Shown: positions 1 through 8,011, counted from the first letter of the stretch. The stretch is 41,003 bases of DNA from Nitratireductor sp. ZSWI3 (GCF_024655565.1 NZ_JANKOF010000036.1:1-41003); one strand, 5' to 3'. A program made the numbers and translations. Notes: generated by a model from the sequence alone, not told the origin.

Positions 1-22
1 AGGCCGGCAGATGCCCTTGCGG

Positions 23-949
23 CTACCGGGCCACGAGCACGTCGTGCCATTCCGGATGACGGCGGAACTGGGCGGCGGCGAACGGGCAGAGCGGACGGAT
101 CTTCACGCCGCTCTTGCGAGCGTCCTCGACGGCACGCGAGACGAGCGCCACGCCGACGCCCTGGCCGCGAAAGGCATCCGGCACGTCCGTATGATCGATG
201 ATGATCTGGCTGGTGCCGATCTTGGAGAAGGTCATCTCCGCCTCGTGCCCGCCGGACCGGTAGACATAGCGGCCCTTGCTGCCGGTTTCCTCCACGGTGA
301 TCGCTGTTTCGTCGCTCATGAATTGCCCTTTCTGGCGTTGCAGGAGCGGCGCGAGGAAACGCGCCGCCGCGGTGACTTCGTTCGGGCGCAGCTCGTGCCC
401 GCCATCGTGCCATTCGATCTCACTCTCCGCACCCGTCTCCTCGAGATAGCTCAAGAGACGGTTGGTAAGCGGCAGAGGGCAGATCGGGTCGTGCCGTCCC
501 GCCGTGACGAGAAGCCGCGTCTTCACCGCCCCGTCCCCCCAGCGCGGCTGGAACGGAATCAGCGGATGCATCAGCACCGCCGCGTCGAACAGCGAGGGTG
601 CGTCGAAAACGACGGAGGCGAGGATGTTGGCACCGTTGGAGTAACCCAGCCCCAGAACGGCGCTCGGCTTCTCGACCGCCACATGCGCCCTGACGAACGC
701 CGTCATCTTGGCGGTGGCGCGCGCCAGGTCGTCCATGTCGTAGACGCCCTCGCCCGTGCGGCGGAAGAAGCGCGCCGCGCCGTGCTCGCTGACATCGCCG
801 CGCGGAGCGACGAGGCCGGCGCCCGGCGCCAGCTCCGCACCGAGGTGCAGGAGCTGCTCCTCCGTACCGCCCGTTCCGTGAAACAGGAAGAGCAGCGGCT
901 TGCCGGGACCGGCGGAGGTGAGGTGGTAGGGATAGGATTCCGTCGCCAT
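23..949 (-). CDS. Alpha/beta hydrolase (MhqD-like) fused to a GNAT/NATD1-type acetyltransferase domain
   Basis: 308 aa with two domains. Residues 1 to about 208 are a phospholipase/carboxylesterase-type alpha/beta hydrolase: oxyanion segment LFHGTGG, nucleophile elbow GLGYSNG (Ser), acid in AGRHDPICP, catalytic His in DGGHEL. From about residue 212 the sequence MSDETAITVEE starts a small Gcn5-like domain (VPDAFRGQGVG acetyl-CoA loop, PLCPFAAAQFRRHPEW end) typical of stand-alone NATD1/YjdJ-like proteins. The junction codes QRQKGQFMSD, and the DNA there still holds an AGAAAGGG ribosome-site-like stretch before the internal ATG, so this looks like two genes joined by loss of a stop. Three bases separate it from the dioxygenase gene upstream, so they should be one operon. 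The substrate is unknown; by analogy with Bacillus MhqO/MhqD a role in quinone or electrophile detoxification is inferred. Confidence 0.85.
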   Translation of the reverse strand: MATESYPYHLTSAGPGKPLLFLFHGTGGTEEQLLHLGAELAPGAGLVAPRGDVSEHGAARFFRRTGEGVYDMDDLARATAKMTAFVRAHVAVEKPSAVLGLGYSNGANILASVVFDAPSLFDAAVLMHPLIPFQPRWGDGAVKTRLLVTAGRHDPICPLPLTNRLLSYLEETGAESEIEWHDGGHELRPNEVTAAARFLAPLLQRQKGQFMSDETAITVEETGSKGRYVYRSGGHEAEMTFSKIGTSQIIIDHTDVPDAFRGQGVGVALVSRAVEDARKSGVKIRPLCPFAAAQFRRHPEWHDVLVAR

Positions 950-951
950 GC

Positions 952-1884
952 CTATGCTCCGATCTCCGGCAGCGTCCGCTCGAGCCGCTCGCGCAGATGC
1001 GCGTGCTGCCTCGGCAGCTTCAACGCCTCGCCCAGATGCGCCATGTCCTCGTCATTGGCAAAGCCGGGCTGGTTCGTGGCGATCTCGAACAGCACGCCGC
1101 CGGGAGAGCGGAAATAGATCGAGTGGAAGTAATCCCGGTCGATCACCGGGGTGATCTGGAACCCTTCCTCGATCAGCCTCTGGCGAACGGCGAGCTGGGC
1201 GGCATCGTCCGCCACCGCGAAGGCGATGTGATGAACGGATCCCGCCCCCTGCCGCGCCATCGGCGCGTCGGGCCGCGTTTCCAGGTCGATGACACCGGCG
1301 CCGTTGGCATCCGCGCGCGACAGGCGCAGCACGCCGTCTTCCTCGGCATCCGGGCGATAGCCCATCAGCTCGAGAAGCGCCTGGGTGCCGCCGCGGTCGT
1401 GCAGCACCAGCGAAGCCGAATGGAAGCCGCGGATCGCCGCCTCCGGCGCGACATCCGCGCTATCCCACGGCGCGCGGGGATCGCCCTTGGTTTCCACCAG
1501 CGCGAAACCGTCGCCGTCGGCACCGTCGAAACGCAGGCGCTGCTCGCCGAAACGCGCCTCCGGCTTCAGCCCGCCGACGCCCTGATCCTCGAGCCGCTTC
1601 GCCCAATAGCCGAGGCTGCCTTCGGGCACGGAAAAGACCGTCGTGCCCACCTCCCCGGCACCCCGTCTGCCGGGAACGATCTGAGGGAAGGGAAAATAGG
1701 TCATCACCGTGCCGGGCTGGCCGATGCCGTTGGCATAGTAGAGATGGTAGACGTCCGGCGCGTCGAAATTGACCGTCTTCTTGACACGCCTCAAGCCGAG
1801 CGTGCCGGTGATGAATCGGTCAGTGACCTGCGCGTCGCGCGCCATCGACGTGACGTGATGAATGCCTTCGATCTGGGTAAGCAT
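952..1884 (-). CDS. Ring-cleaving dioxygenase of the VOC/glyoxalase superfamily (MhqO-like)
   Basis: 310 aa with two tandem VOC half-domains. Putative metal ligands are His in IEGIHHVT near the N-terminus, His in SVHHIAF (about 215) and Glu in VLFEIATN (about 265). The PDVYHLYYAN and GTVMTYFPFP motifs are typical of the MhqO/LinE-like ring-cleaving group. The family opens aromatic diols or hydroquinones with Fe(II) and O2; the actual substrate cannot be read here. The start is the ATG after GAAAGGGG. It is first gene of a two-gene operon with the hydrolase-GNAT fusion, and two large palindromes lie in its upstream region, so control by a dimeric repressor is likely. Confidence 0.85.
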   Translation of the reverse strand: MLTQIEGIHHVTSMARDAQVTDRFITGTLGLRRVKKTVNFDAPDVYHLYYANGIGQPGTVMTYFPFPQIVPGRRGAGEVGTTVFSVPEGSLGYWAKRLEDQGVGGLKPEARFGEQRLRFDGADGDGFALVETKGDPRAPWDSADVAPEAAIRGFHSASLVLHDRGGTQALLELMGYRPDAEEDGVLRLSRADANGAGVIDLETRPDAPMARQGAGSVHHIAFAVADDAAQLAVRQRLIEEGFQITPVIDRDYFHSIYFRSPGGVLFEIATNQPGFANDEDMAHLGEALKLPRQHAHLRERLERTLPEIGA

Positions 1885-1940
1885 GACGTGCCCCTTTCTC
1901 GGTTGCGCGACTTTTCAGCCGCCGAAACCAGTGGTCTGAC

Positions 1941-1966
1941 CGAAACAGATGGTACCATCTGTTTCG
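1941..1966. promoter_or_regulatory. Perfect 26-bp palindrome, probable repressor operator 1
   Basis: The left half CGAAACAGATGGT is followed directly by its exact reverse complement, with no spacer. It lies 57 bp upstream of the dioxygenase start and shares the core AACAGATGGTACC with a second palindrome 43 bp further upstream. Operator function is inferred from symmetry, position and duplication. Confidence 0.7.
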
Positions 1967-2008
1967 ACAAGTCAGCCCACAAGGTATTGCTCTGGTGGGG
2001 CGATTTTT

Positions 2009-2035
2009 CCCAACAGATGGTACCCATCTGTTGGG
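2009..2035. promoter_or_regulatory. 27-bp inverted repeat, probable repressor operator 2
   Basis: Two perfect 12-bp arms (CCCAACAGATGG and its complement) are separated by TAC. The inner sequence matches operator 1 almost exactly. Centre-to-centre distance to operator 1 is about 68 bp, six to seven helical turns. The cognate regulator (MarR or TetR family expected) is not visible in the window. Confidence 0.65.
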
Positions 2036-2121
2036 ATCGCACCACTAGCACGGAAAATGGCAGCGATCCTTCGTCAATGAAAGTCTGCCAAGGAAGACAT
2101 ATTGTAAACAAATAATGCACA

Positions 2122-2151
2122 ATAAAAGACCCCGCGTCCGAAGACGCGGGG
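2122..2151 (-). terminator. Rho-independent terminator of the PRC-barrel gene
   Basis: Nine-bp stem CCCCGCGTC with loop CGAA, followed on the minus strand by TCTTTTAT. It lies 28 bp beyond the stop codon of the PRC-barrel gene. Confidence 0.8.
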
Positions 2152-2178
2152 CCCTTCTCACAACGTCAGCAGTACAAG

Positions 2179-3255
2179 CTATTCCACCTGCATCCGCATT
2201 TCGTCGCGATTCTCGGAGTAGGTCGCCTCGTCATAAGCGGGCTGCTGCTCCAGCTCCTCCTTGGAGAAGTTGGTGTACAGATACAGCGAGCCTTCGCCGT
2301 CGGTCATGAACGCCAGATTGTCCATGCCGATCGCGACCTCTTTCTCGCCGATGCCGAGGAAACCGCCGACATCGACCAGCACGGCATCGACCTGGCCTTC
2401 AGGCGTCAGGATGATGTCGCCGATCTCGCCGATGTTTTCGTCATTGGCGCCGTAGACGGTCGTTCCCGTCATATCCTCGGCACGGATCTGATCGGCCGGC
2501 ATCTCTTCGAGGGTCGAGCGGTCGATGGCCGATGTCGTGGTATCGTCCGTCATCGGCGCCTCGTCGGCGGGAGCCTGAGCGGTCTCGCTGTCGGACGGTG
2601 CCGGTGCCGCGGTCTCTGCACTCTGCTCGTCCGTAGCAGGGGTCTCGGCGTCTGCGGCCTGCTGATCTGTCTCAGGAGCAGGTGCGGTGGCCGTGTCGCC
2701 TGCAGCGCCCGTTCCGTCAGCGCCCGGAGCCGGGGCCATGGCGGTGGTGTCATCGCCATTCTCGGTCGGAGCTGGAGCACTGGCGAGGTCGTCCTTCGTC
2801 GCCGGCTTGGTTTCCGTCACGTCGGCATCGGCCGGCATCGGACGATAGGCCGAGCGGTCGAAGTCTTGCTGTGCCTTCAAGGCATCGGCCGTGGTCGCGA
2901 TCACGAGCCAACGGTCGCCGTCCTGTTCGGCCCATTCGGCCAGGTCGTATTCAAGCGCGACCTCTTTCTGGCCGACGCCCAGGAAGCCTCCGACACCGAC
3001 GACGAGGGCAACGACATCGCCCGATTCGTCGAGCACGAGGTCGGTCACCTTGCCGATGTTCTCGGCGTCCTCGCCGGTCCCGTTATAAACGGACTTGCCG
3101 ATCAGATCGGTCGCCAGGTGGCCTTCGGCGCGAATGACCATGGGCTGTTCGGGAGCCGCGGCGGGTGCGCCAGTGGGTGCGGTGCCCGATTGTGCGACCG
3201 CACCGGTGGCCACGAGCGTTGCGATCGCGGTGGTCGCCAAAAGGTTGCGGATCAT
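2179..3255 (-). CDS. Secreted or periplasmic protein with two PRC-barrel domains
   Basis: 358 aa. The start at MIRNLL is set by GGAGAG six bases upstream; the open frame continues further upstream but only as antisense of the lipid kinase gene. Residues 1 to about 22 form a signal peptide (LLATTAIATLVATGAVAQ). PRC-barrel 1 spans about 45-130 (IGKSVYNGTGEDAENIGKV, GVGGFLGVGQKEVAL) and PRC-barrel 2 about 265-340 (MTGTTVYGANDENIGEIGDI, DVGGFLGIGEKEVAI). They are joined by about 110 residues rich in Ala, Pro, Thr and Asp/Glu. The GGFLGxGxKEVA motif in both copies points to an internal duplication. A perfect EcfG-type promoter lies upstream, so stress induction is likely. The molecular role is unknown. 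Confidence 0.85.
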   Translation of the reverse strand: MIRNLLATTAIATLVATGAVAQSGTAPTGAPAAAPEQPMVIRAEGHLATDLIGKSVYNGTGEDAENIGKVTDLVLDESGDVVALVVGVGGFLGVGQKEVALEYDLAEWAEQDGDRWLVIATTADALKAQQDFDRSAYRPMPADADVTETKPATKDDLASAPAPTENGDDTTAMAPAPGADGTGAAGDTATAPAPETDQQAADAETPATDEQSAETAAPAPSDSETAQAPADEAPMTDDTTTSAIDRSTLEEMPADQIRAEDMTGTTVYGANDENIGEIGDIILTPEGQVDAVLVDVGGFLGIGEKEVAIGMDNLAFMTDGEGSLYLYTNFSKEELEQQPAYDEATYSENRDEMRMQVE

Positions 3256-3347
3256 GATAAGCTCTCCATGTGCAGTGTTTCTGTACAGGCCGCGTACCGA
3301 ACCGAACTTGCCAGAGAGGATCGGTGCGCGGCTGCTTGCACCAATGA

Positions 3348-3372
3348 AACGATTCTCTGCGGTTGTGGTTCC
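3348..3372 (-). promoter_or_regulatory. EcfG-type promoter for the PRC-barrel gene
   Basis: Minus-strand GGAAC, 16 bases, CGTT. This matches the consensus of alphaproteobacterial general-stress sigma factors, and an EcfG gene lies 5 kb away. The -10 element is about 93 bp from the start codon. Confidence 0.75.
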
Positions 3373-3469
3373 GCGCAATCGGACATTGATGCGTGCTGTT
3401 TTGAGGGAACCTTTTTGCCCGTTCCTTCTTGAGAGCGGACCGCAACCCCGTCTCCAGAAAGGATTTCCG

Positions 3470-4375
3470 ATGCGCGTCGCGGCCGTCCTGAACCGCAACG
3501 GTGGCGCTTTGCGCGGTCTCGACACCGCGGCGCTCGCCGGCCAGCTCGAAGCGGTTTTCCGTTCCGCGGGACATTCGATCGACGTCAAACTGGCCGACGG
3601 TGGCGATCTGGTTCCCCTGATGCGCGCCGCCGCCGCAGATCCGGCCGCCGACGTGCTGCTTGCCGGCGGCGGGGACGGCACGATCTCCCTGGCCGCGGGC
3701 CTGGTGGCCGGCACGGACAAGGCGCTCGGCGTGCTGCCTGCCGGAACGATGAATCTTTTCGCGCGCAGCCTCGACATTCCGCTGCAGATCGACGCCGCGA
3801 TAGCGGCGCTGTCCACTGGACGGATCCGCCGGGTCGACATCGCCCGCGCCAACGGCCGCTGTTTCGTGCACCAGTTTTCGATCGGCATGCACTCGAAGCT
3901 GATCGGCCTGCGCGACCGCATGGAATTCCACTCGCGGATCGGCAAGATGGTGGCATCGACACGCGCCGCACTTGCGATGCTGATCCGGCCTCCATCGCTG
4001 CACGTGCGCCTCGACATGGGCGAAGCGCAGGTGCGGGCCGTCACGTCGAACCTTGCCGTCACCAACAATCTTTATGGCGAGGGCAGGACCCTGCCCTTCG
4101 CCGACCGGCCGGACGGCGGACAGCTCGGCATCTACATCACCCGCGCCCGCAAGCGGCGGGACCTGATCTGGCATTTCCTGAACATGGGCATCGGCCGTTG
4201 GCAGGCGAACGACCAGGTCGAGATCCACCAGGCCACCGAGGTCACGGTCACGGTGGGCATCGAGCGGCGCCGGTTTCGCTGCGCTATTGACGGGGAACTG
4301 TGCCCGCTCGCCACCGAGACGCGGATCGAGCTGCTCCCCGGGGCGCTGGCGGTGCTGGTGCCGGACGACCGGTGA
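3470..4375 (+). CDS. Diacylglycerol/sphingosine kinase-family lipid kinase
   Basis: 301 aa. It belongs to the DAGK catalytic family (YegS/BmrU-like): the nucleotide-binding LLAGGGDGTISLAAG lies near residue 65, followed by LGVLPAGTMNLFARSL, the conserved substrate-site segment. The C-terminal half carries the usual beta-rich domain ending in CAIDGELCPL. The ATG is preceded by AGAAAGGA. The gene is divergent from the PRC-barrel gene. The family phosphorylates lipid substrates with ATP at the membrane; the lipid used here is unknown. Confidence 0.85.
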   Translation: MRVAAVLNRNGGALRGLDTAALAGQLEAVFRSAGHSIDVKLADGGDLVPLMRAAAADPAADVLLAGGGDGTISLAAGLVAGTDKALGVLPAGTMNLFARSLDIPLQIDAAIAALSTGRIRRVDIARANGRCFVHQFSIGMHSKLIGLRDRMEFHSRIGKMVASTRAALAMLIRPPSLHVRLDMGEAQVRAVTSNLAVTNNLYGEGRTLPFADRPDGGQLGIYITRARKRRDLIWHFLNMGIGRWQANDQVEIHQATEVTVTVGIERRRFRCAIDGELCPLATETRIELLPGALAVLVPDDR

Positions 4376-4429
4376 CCCGGGTAGGCAATCACATTTGGGG
4401 CGGGTTCAGCCTCCGCAGGCGATCACCGC

Positions 4430-4939
4430 TCAATCGACGATGATCGCACGCAGCATCCACAAGGCCTTCTCATGGAACGTCAGCCGCTCGGTCAGCATGT
4501 CCGTGGTGACCAGATCGCCCTTCTCGTCAGCGGTGGTGCCCACGTCGCGCATCTTGCGCACCGCCTCCTCGTGGTCGCCGATCAGGTCGCGCACCATCTC
4601 GAGCGCCGAACGACCGGAAGCCTTGAGCTCGATCGAGGTGTCGACGCCCGTTCCCGACAGGATCGGAGCATGGTGGCCCAGTGCCCGAACCCGCTCGGCG
4701 ATGATGTCCGTTGCCTCGAACAGCGCCTTGTATTGCTCTTCCGTGAGCACGTGGATGGAATGGAACAGCGGCCCGACCACATTCCAGTGATAGATGTGCG
4801 TCTTGATGAGCAGGCGGTAGGTTCCGACGAGGATTTCCGACAGGCCGGCGGCAATCTCCTTGCGGTCGGCATCGGAAAGGCCGATGTTCATCTTGTCGGC
4901 ATGGATCTTCGGCTTCAGGACTTCAGCAGCATTGCTCAT
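4430..4939 (-). CDS. dps: Dps-family ferritin-like DNA-protection protein
   Basis: 169 aa, the usual Dps length. The ferroxidase signature is present: THIYHWNVVGPLFHSIHVLTEE (His near 48 and 59) followed by the Asp/Glu pair in LFEATDIIAERVRALG. These ligands lie at the dimer interface of the dodecamer, which oxidises Fe(II) with H2O2 and binds DNA. An AAGGAGAAACCC ribosome site precedes the ATG. The small membrane-protein gene 37 bp upstream is probably co-transcribed. Its position within the EcfG island fits a stress-defence role. Confidence 0.92.
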   Translation of the reverse strand: MSNAAEVLKPKIHADKMNIGLSDADRKEIAAGLSEILVGTYRLLIKTHIYHWNVVGPLFHSIHVLTEEQYKALFEATDIIAERVRALGHHAPILSGTGVDTSIELKASGRSALEMVRDLIGDHEEAVRKMRDVGTTADEKGDLVTTDMLTERLTFHEKALWMLRAIIVD

Positions 4940-4976
4940 GGGTTTCTCCTTGGGCTCGCTATGGATTGATCCGGCG

Positions 4977-5162
4977 TCAGCCGCCCGGCGTGTCGCGTGA
5001 GGCCTGCGTCTCGACGGTCTGCTGGTTGTCCAGCATCAGCCCGTAGACCTCGACACCCCACCAGACGACCGCGGCCAGCAGCAGGCCGAAGACGAGCACC
5101 AGCAGGACCGGCAATCCGCGCCTTCCCTGCCGCGCCTTCTTGGGGGTCGTCTTCAACGGCAT
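4977..5162 (-). CDS. Small single-pass membrane protein, unknown function
   Basis: 61 aa: a basic N-terminus (KTTPKKARQGRRG), one hydrophobic helix (LPVLLVLVFGLLLAAVVWWGVEVYG, about residues 17-41) and a polar tail. The topology suggests the N-terminus stays in the cytoplasm. It lies between the YqjE-like gene and dps on the same strand. A near-match EcfG promoter sits 36 bp upstream. I do not recognise a family. Confidence 0.65.
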   Translation of the reverse strand: MPLKTTPKKARQGRRGLPVLLVLVFGLLLAAVVWWGVEVYGLMLDNQQTVETQASRDTPGG

Positions 5163-5197
5163 GATGACTGCTCCTCGTGTTTCCGGTTTTACCGGGA

Positions 5198-5222
5198 AAG
5201 CGTGAAGCCCGGCCGGAGTTCC
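5198..5222 (-). promoter_or_regulatory. Possible EcfG-type promoter for the small membrane gene and dps
   Basis: Minus-strand GGAAC, 16 bases, GCTT. The -35 is perfect and the -10 deviates from CGTT at its first two bases. Its distance to the next start (36 bp) resembles that of the perfect promoter of the DUF883 gene (31 bp). Confidence 0.4.
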
Positions 5223-5264
5223 ATCTGAAACGGAAAGTGACCGTCCTTCGCCTTGCCGGCGGGA

Positions 5265-5708
5265 TCAGTCCTTGTCCGGATCCTCGGTTCGCGCATTCTC
5301 GCGGTAGATCGCATAGCCTGCGGCCGCCAGCAGCGGCAGCAGAAGCGTGCCGAGCCCGCCCGAGCGGGCGAGCAGGGTCGGCAGCAGCGTCAGGGCCGCT
5401 GTGCCCGCCAGAACGCCGGCATCCGACATGCGCCTGCGGCGGGCGCGGCGCGCCTCCACCCTGCTCCATATCCTGAGGGAAGCGATGACGATGCCCGCCG
5501 CCGCGAGAAATGCGATGCCGAAACCGAGCGCCGCCGTCACGACGCCCCAGCGGTCGACCGCCACGACAAAGGCGGCGAACACCAGGAAGCCGATGCCGAA
5601 CAGCCCGAGCACCGCCGCCAGGAGATAAAGCGCCGCCGAGACTCGCAAGCGTTTCAGCACGTCCGACACCTCGCCCGTCGCCACGGAGGCAAGCAGCCTT
5701 GCCAACAT
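5265..5708 (-). CDS. Integral membrane protein, YqjE / holin-3_6-like
   Basis: 147 aa. Two N-terminal hydrophobic helices (about 25-50 and 52-80), a basic stretch RIWSRVEARRARRRRM, then two shorter hydrophobic segments (about 100-135). The arrangement after a DUF883 gene mirrors the enterobacterial yqjD-yqjE pair, of which YqjE is a small membrane protein of unknown role. A 101-bp dispersed repeat separates the two genes here. Assignment rests on topology and context rather than on a diagnostic motif. Confidence 0.65.
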   Translation of the reverse strand: MLARLLASVATGEVSDVLKRLRVSAALYLLAAVLGLFGIGFLVFAAFVVAVDRWGVVTAALGFGIAFLAAAGIVIASLRIWSRVEARRARRRRMSDAGVLAGTAALTLLPTLLARSGGLGTLLLPLLAAAGYAIYRENARTEDPDKD

Positions 5709-5722
5709 TTCAGGTTCCTATA

Positions 5723-5823
5723 GCATTTTGCAGTCAGGTGGCATCACCCGACGTCCGCATGAATGCGGAAAACCAAAGGGAAGAGCGTCCTTGGTGCGTC
5801 CGGAAGGACGCATGGCGCTCTAG
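5723..5823. repeat. Dispersed intergenic palindromic repeat, family A copy 1
   Basis: It begins GCATTTTGCAGTCAGGTGG and ends GGCGCTCTAG. It aligns end to end with the copy near 30.9 kb. Internal hairpins are GTCAGGTG/CACCcGAC, CGCAT/ATGCG and GTGCGTCC/GGACGCAt. The terminal CTAG contains the stop codon of the DUF883 gene read on the minus strand. It resembles the RIME-type mosaic elements known in rhizobia. Confidence 0.8.
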
Positions 5824-6158
5824 CGACGGGTGGCCAGGGCCAGCAGGAATCCCGCTCCGACGGCCAGGGCAAGGGAAGTGATCGGGCGGTTGCGGATCGC
5901 CTGGGCCAGCTCACGCTCGACCTCCTGGGCGTTGCCCTTGACATTCCTCAGCGCCGCTTCGCCCTGTTCGAACAGATGGTCCACGCTCTCGCCGGCCGCC
6001 TTGCGTGCGGCCTCGCCGGTCTGGCCGCCCATGGCCTTCAGGTGGCTCGCGAGCTGGGCCATGTCGGCACGCAGCTGGCGGATGTCCTCCTCGAGATCGC
6101 TTCCACGAACCTCATCGGTTTTGCGCGCATTCGTCGTCTTCGCCCCCGTGGTGGCCAT
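5820..6158 (-). CDS. DUF883 (ElaB/YqjD-like) membrane-anchored protein
   Basis: 112 aa. A polar, helical N-terminal part (SDLEEDIRQLRADMAQLASHLKAMG, predicted coiled coil) is followed by a C-terminal hydrophobic anchor (PITSLALAVGAGFLLALATRR). This layout is typical of DUF883 proteins; the E. coli members tether ribosomes to the inner membrane in stationary phase. The start is supported by AAGGAG. A perfect EcfG promoter lies 31 bp upstream. The stop TAG is contributed by the end of a dispersed repeat. Confidence 0.85.
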   Translation of the reverse strand: MATTGAKTTNARKTDEVRGSDLEEDIRQLRADMAQLASHLKAMGGQTGEAARKAAGESVDHLFEQGEAALRNVKGNAQEVERELAQAIRNRPITSLALAVGAGFLLALATRR

Positions 6159-6188
6159 GGCAGGTCTCCTTTGCTGCAATGCGCAACC

Positions 6189-6213
6189 AACGCGCAAATG
6201 CGAATGCAGTTCC
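6189..6213 (-). promoter_or_regulatory. EcfG-type promoter for the DUF883 gene
   Basis: Minus-strand GGAAC, exactly 16 bases, CGTT, placed 31 bp before the start codon. Confidence 0.75.
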
Positions 6214-6275
6214 ACTCTGCGAGGAACAAAAATTGCGGCGGCGTCTTCTTCTTTCTGTCTCACCGGAACGGCCGA

Positions 6276-7460
6276 ATGGATTCGCCAGAACAATCGCAAC
6301 AAGCTCGCGCGGCGCCCATAACGGATCTGTCGACGGCGCTCACGCTGGCAGCGCGCGTTTCCATCATCTTCCTCGGCCTGTTGGCCTTCATCGCGGCCCT
6401 GCACCATGCCCGGTTCCTGCTTGCGCCCATCAGCCTTGCCGTCTTCATCGGCCTGATGCTGGGGCCGCTCGCCACCAGGCTGGAGGCGCGCGGCATAGCG
6501 CCGTCTCTTTCGGCGATCACCGTCGTGCTGGTCTTCATCGTCCTGGTGGGCGTGTTCCTGATCGCCATCGCGACGCCGCTCACCGCCTGGACCGAAAGGC
6601 TTCCGCAGATCTGGAACGAGCTGCAGCTGCAGCTCTCCAGCCTGCGCCAGCCGCTCGAAACGGTGAGGAACCTGCAGGAGGAGATCCGCGCCGTCACCGG
6701 CGGATCGAACGTCAGGGTTTCCGTCGACGAAGGCTCCACCGTTCAGGATGTCGCGGTGCTCGCGCCGACGCTGCTGGCGCAGTTGCTGGTGTTCTTCGCC
6801 AGCCTCTATTTCTTCGTCGCCACCCGGCACCAGACGCGCATCGCAATCCTCAAGCTGTGCTTCGACCGCCGCCTGCGCTGGCGCGTGGCCCATATCTTCC
6901 GCGACGTCGAAAACGCCGTGTCGGAATATCTCCTGTCGATCAGCATCATCAATGTCGGGCTGGGCGTCGCCGTGACGGTGGCGCTATGGCTTCTCGGCGT
7001 GCCCTCCGCCCCGCTCTGGGGCGCGATGGCGGCGCTCCTCAACTTCGTCATCTACATCGGCCCGGCCCTGATGGCCGTCGTCCTTCTTGCCGTCGGGCTT
7101 GCGACATTCGACACGCTCACGGCGAGCTTCATGCCGCCGCTGGTCTATCTGTGCCTCAACGCCCTGGAAGCCCAGTTCGTGACGCCGACGGTGATCGGCC
7201 GCCGCATGACGCTCAACCCGTTCATCGTTTTTCTGGCGATTGCCTTCTGGCTCTGGTTCTGGGGGCCGATCGGCGGTTTCATCGCCATTCCCGCCCTGCT
7301 GACCATATATGCGATTGCCGGCAACATCCTGCCCGGCATCGAGCCTCCGGCGAGCGCCAGGTCGCGCCGCCGGCCGCAGCGCCGGCTGCTCATCGAAACG
7401 GCCGCTTCGCCGCTTTCCCGGCGTTCCAACCCGCCGATCCGCCCGAACCCGCCGGATTGA
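6276..7460 (+). CDS. AI-2E family (PerM/TqsA-like) membrane transporter
   Basis: 394 aa. The family pattern is clear: two N-terminal helix pairs (about 20-100), a central amphipathic region (WNELQLQLSSLRQPLE), then the conserved C-terminal block with LLNFVIYIGP and LNALEAQFVTPTVIGRRMTLNPFIVFLAIAFW split across several helices. The tail is Arg/Pro-rich. An upstream extension of the open frame overlaps the divergent DUF883 gene and is rejected; the ATG chosen begins MDSPEQSQQ. Transport substrates in this family vary (AI-2, ions, unknown), so none is assigned. Confidence 0.88.
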   Translation: MDSPEQSQQARAAPITDLSTALTLAARVSIIFLGLLAFIAALHHARFLLAPISLAVFIGLMLGPLATRLEARGIAPSLSAITVVLVFIVLVGVFLIAIATPLTAWTERLPQIWNELQLQLSSLRQPLETVRNLQEEIRAVTGGSNVRVSVDEGSTVQDVAVLAPTLLAQLLVFFASLYFFVATRHQTRIAILKLCFDRRLRWRVAHIFRDVENAVSEYLLSISIINVGLGVAVTVALWLLGVPSAPLWGAMAALLNFVIYIGPALMAVVLLAVGLATFDTLTASFMPPLVYLCLNALEAQFVTPTVIGRRMTLNPFIVFLAIAFWLWFWGPIGGFIAIPALLTIYAIAGNILPGIEPPASARSRRRPQRRLLIETAASPLSRRSNPPIRPNPPD

Positions 7461-7612
7461 CGCGGAGCCGCCCTCTTCCCGCTGCAGGCCCCCTTGTCGA
7501 CGAACCCGCTCGCACCGCCCTGAAATGCGGCGGCCTGTCGTTTTCTGGATGACAAATGTCTCGTGCAATGAGATTCAGAAACAAAAAATCGCAGGCTTCG
7601 AAAGGAGGCCGT

Positions 7613-8011
7613 TTGAACAAGCCGCTAAAGGGTGCCCGCGTCCTTCTTGTCGAAGACGAAGCCATGATCGCCATGAACATTGAAGCGCTGTGCCGGGAGC
7701 AGGGCGCAGTCGAGGTGGTGACCGTCGGTTCCTTCGAAGCGCTGGAGCCGACAATTCTCGACACGCACAAGATCTCGAGCGCGATTCTCGACATCAAGGT
7801 ATCGGACCGATCGACGGAGGCGTTCGCACGTCTCCTCCAGGCGCGGCGGATCCCGTTCATCTTCGCCACGGGCTACCCGTCGACGCATCATGTGTTCGAG
7901 CCCTTCCCGGACGTCAGGGTCGTCGAGAAGCCCTATGACGAGCGCGACCTCATCGAAGCGCTGGCACAGGCCATGGCGCTGCATCCGACAGCGCGCGACA
8001 GAGCGGGATGA
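7613..8011 (+). CDS. Single-domain response regulator (CheY-like receiver)
   Basis: 132 aa from a TTG start chosen because AAAGGAGG lies four to five bases before it and homologous receivers begin just before VLLVEDE. ATG codons upstream (7556, 7568) lack a comparable site. Receiver landmarks are the acidic pair in VEDE, phospho-acceptor Asp in AILDIKV, Thr in FATGYP and Lys in VVEKPYD. There is no output domain. The gene sits next to ecfG-nepR-phyR, so it may act in the same stress phosphorelay, as single-domain regulators do in some relatives; this is inference. The stop codon lies inside a family B repeat. Confidence 0.85.
   Translation: MNKPLKGARVLLVEDEAMIAMNIEALCREQGAVEVVTVGSFEALEPTILDTHKISSAILDIKVSDRSTEAFARLLQARRIPFIFATGYPSTHHVFEPFPDVRVVEKPYDERDLIEALAQAMALHPTARDRAG

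Noticed and set aside
6224-6249. Possible EcfG promoter for the AI-2E transporter (GGAAC on the plus strand)
   Set aside because: At 16-17 bases the -10 is TCTT-like, not CGTT; too weak.
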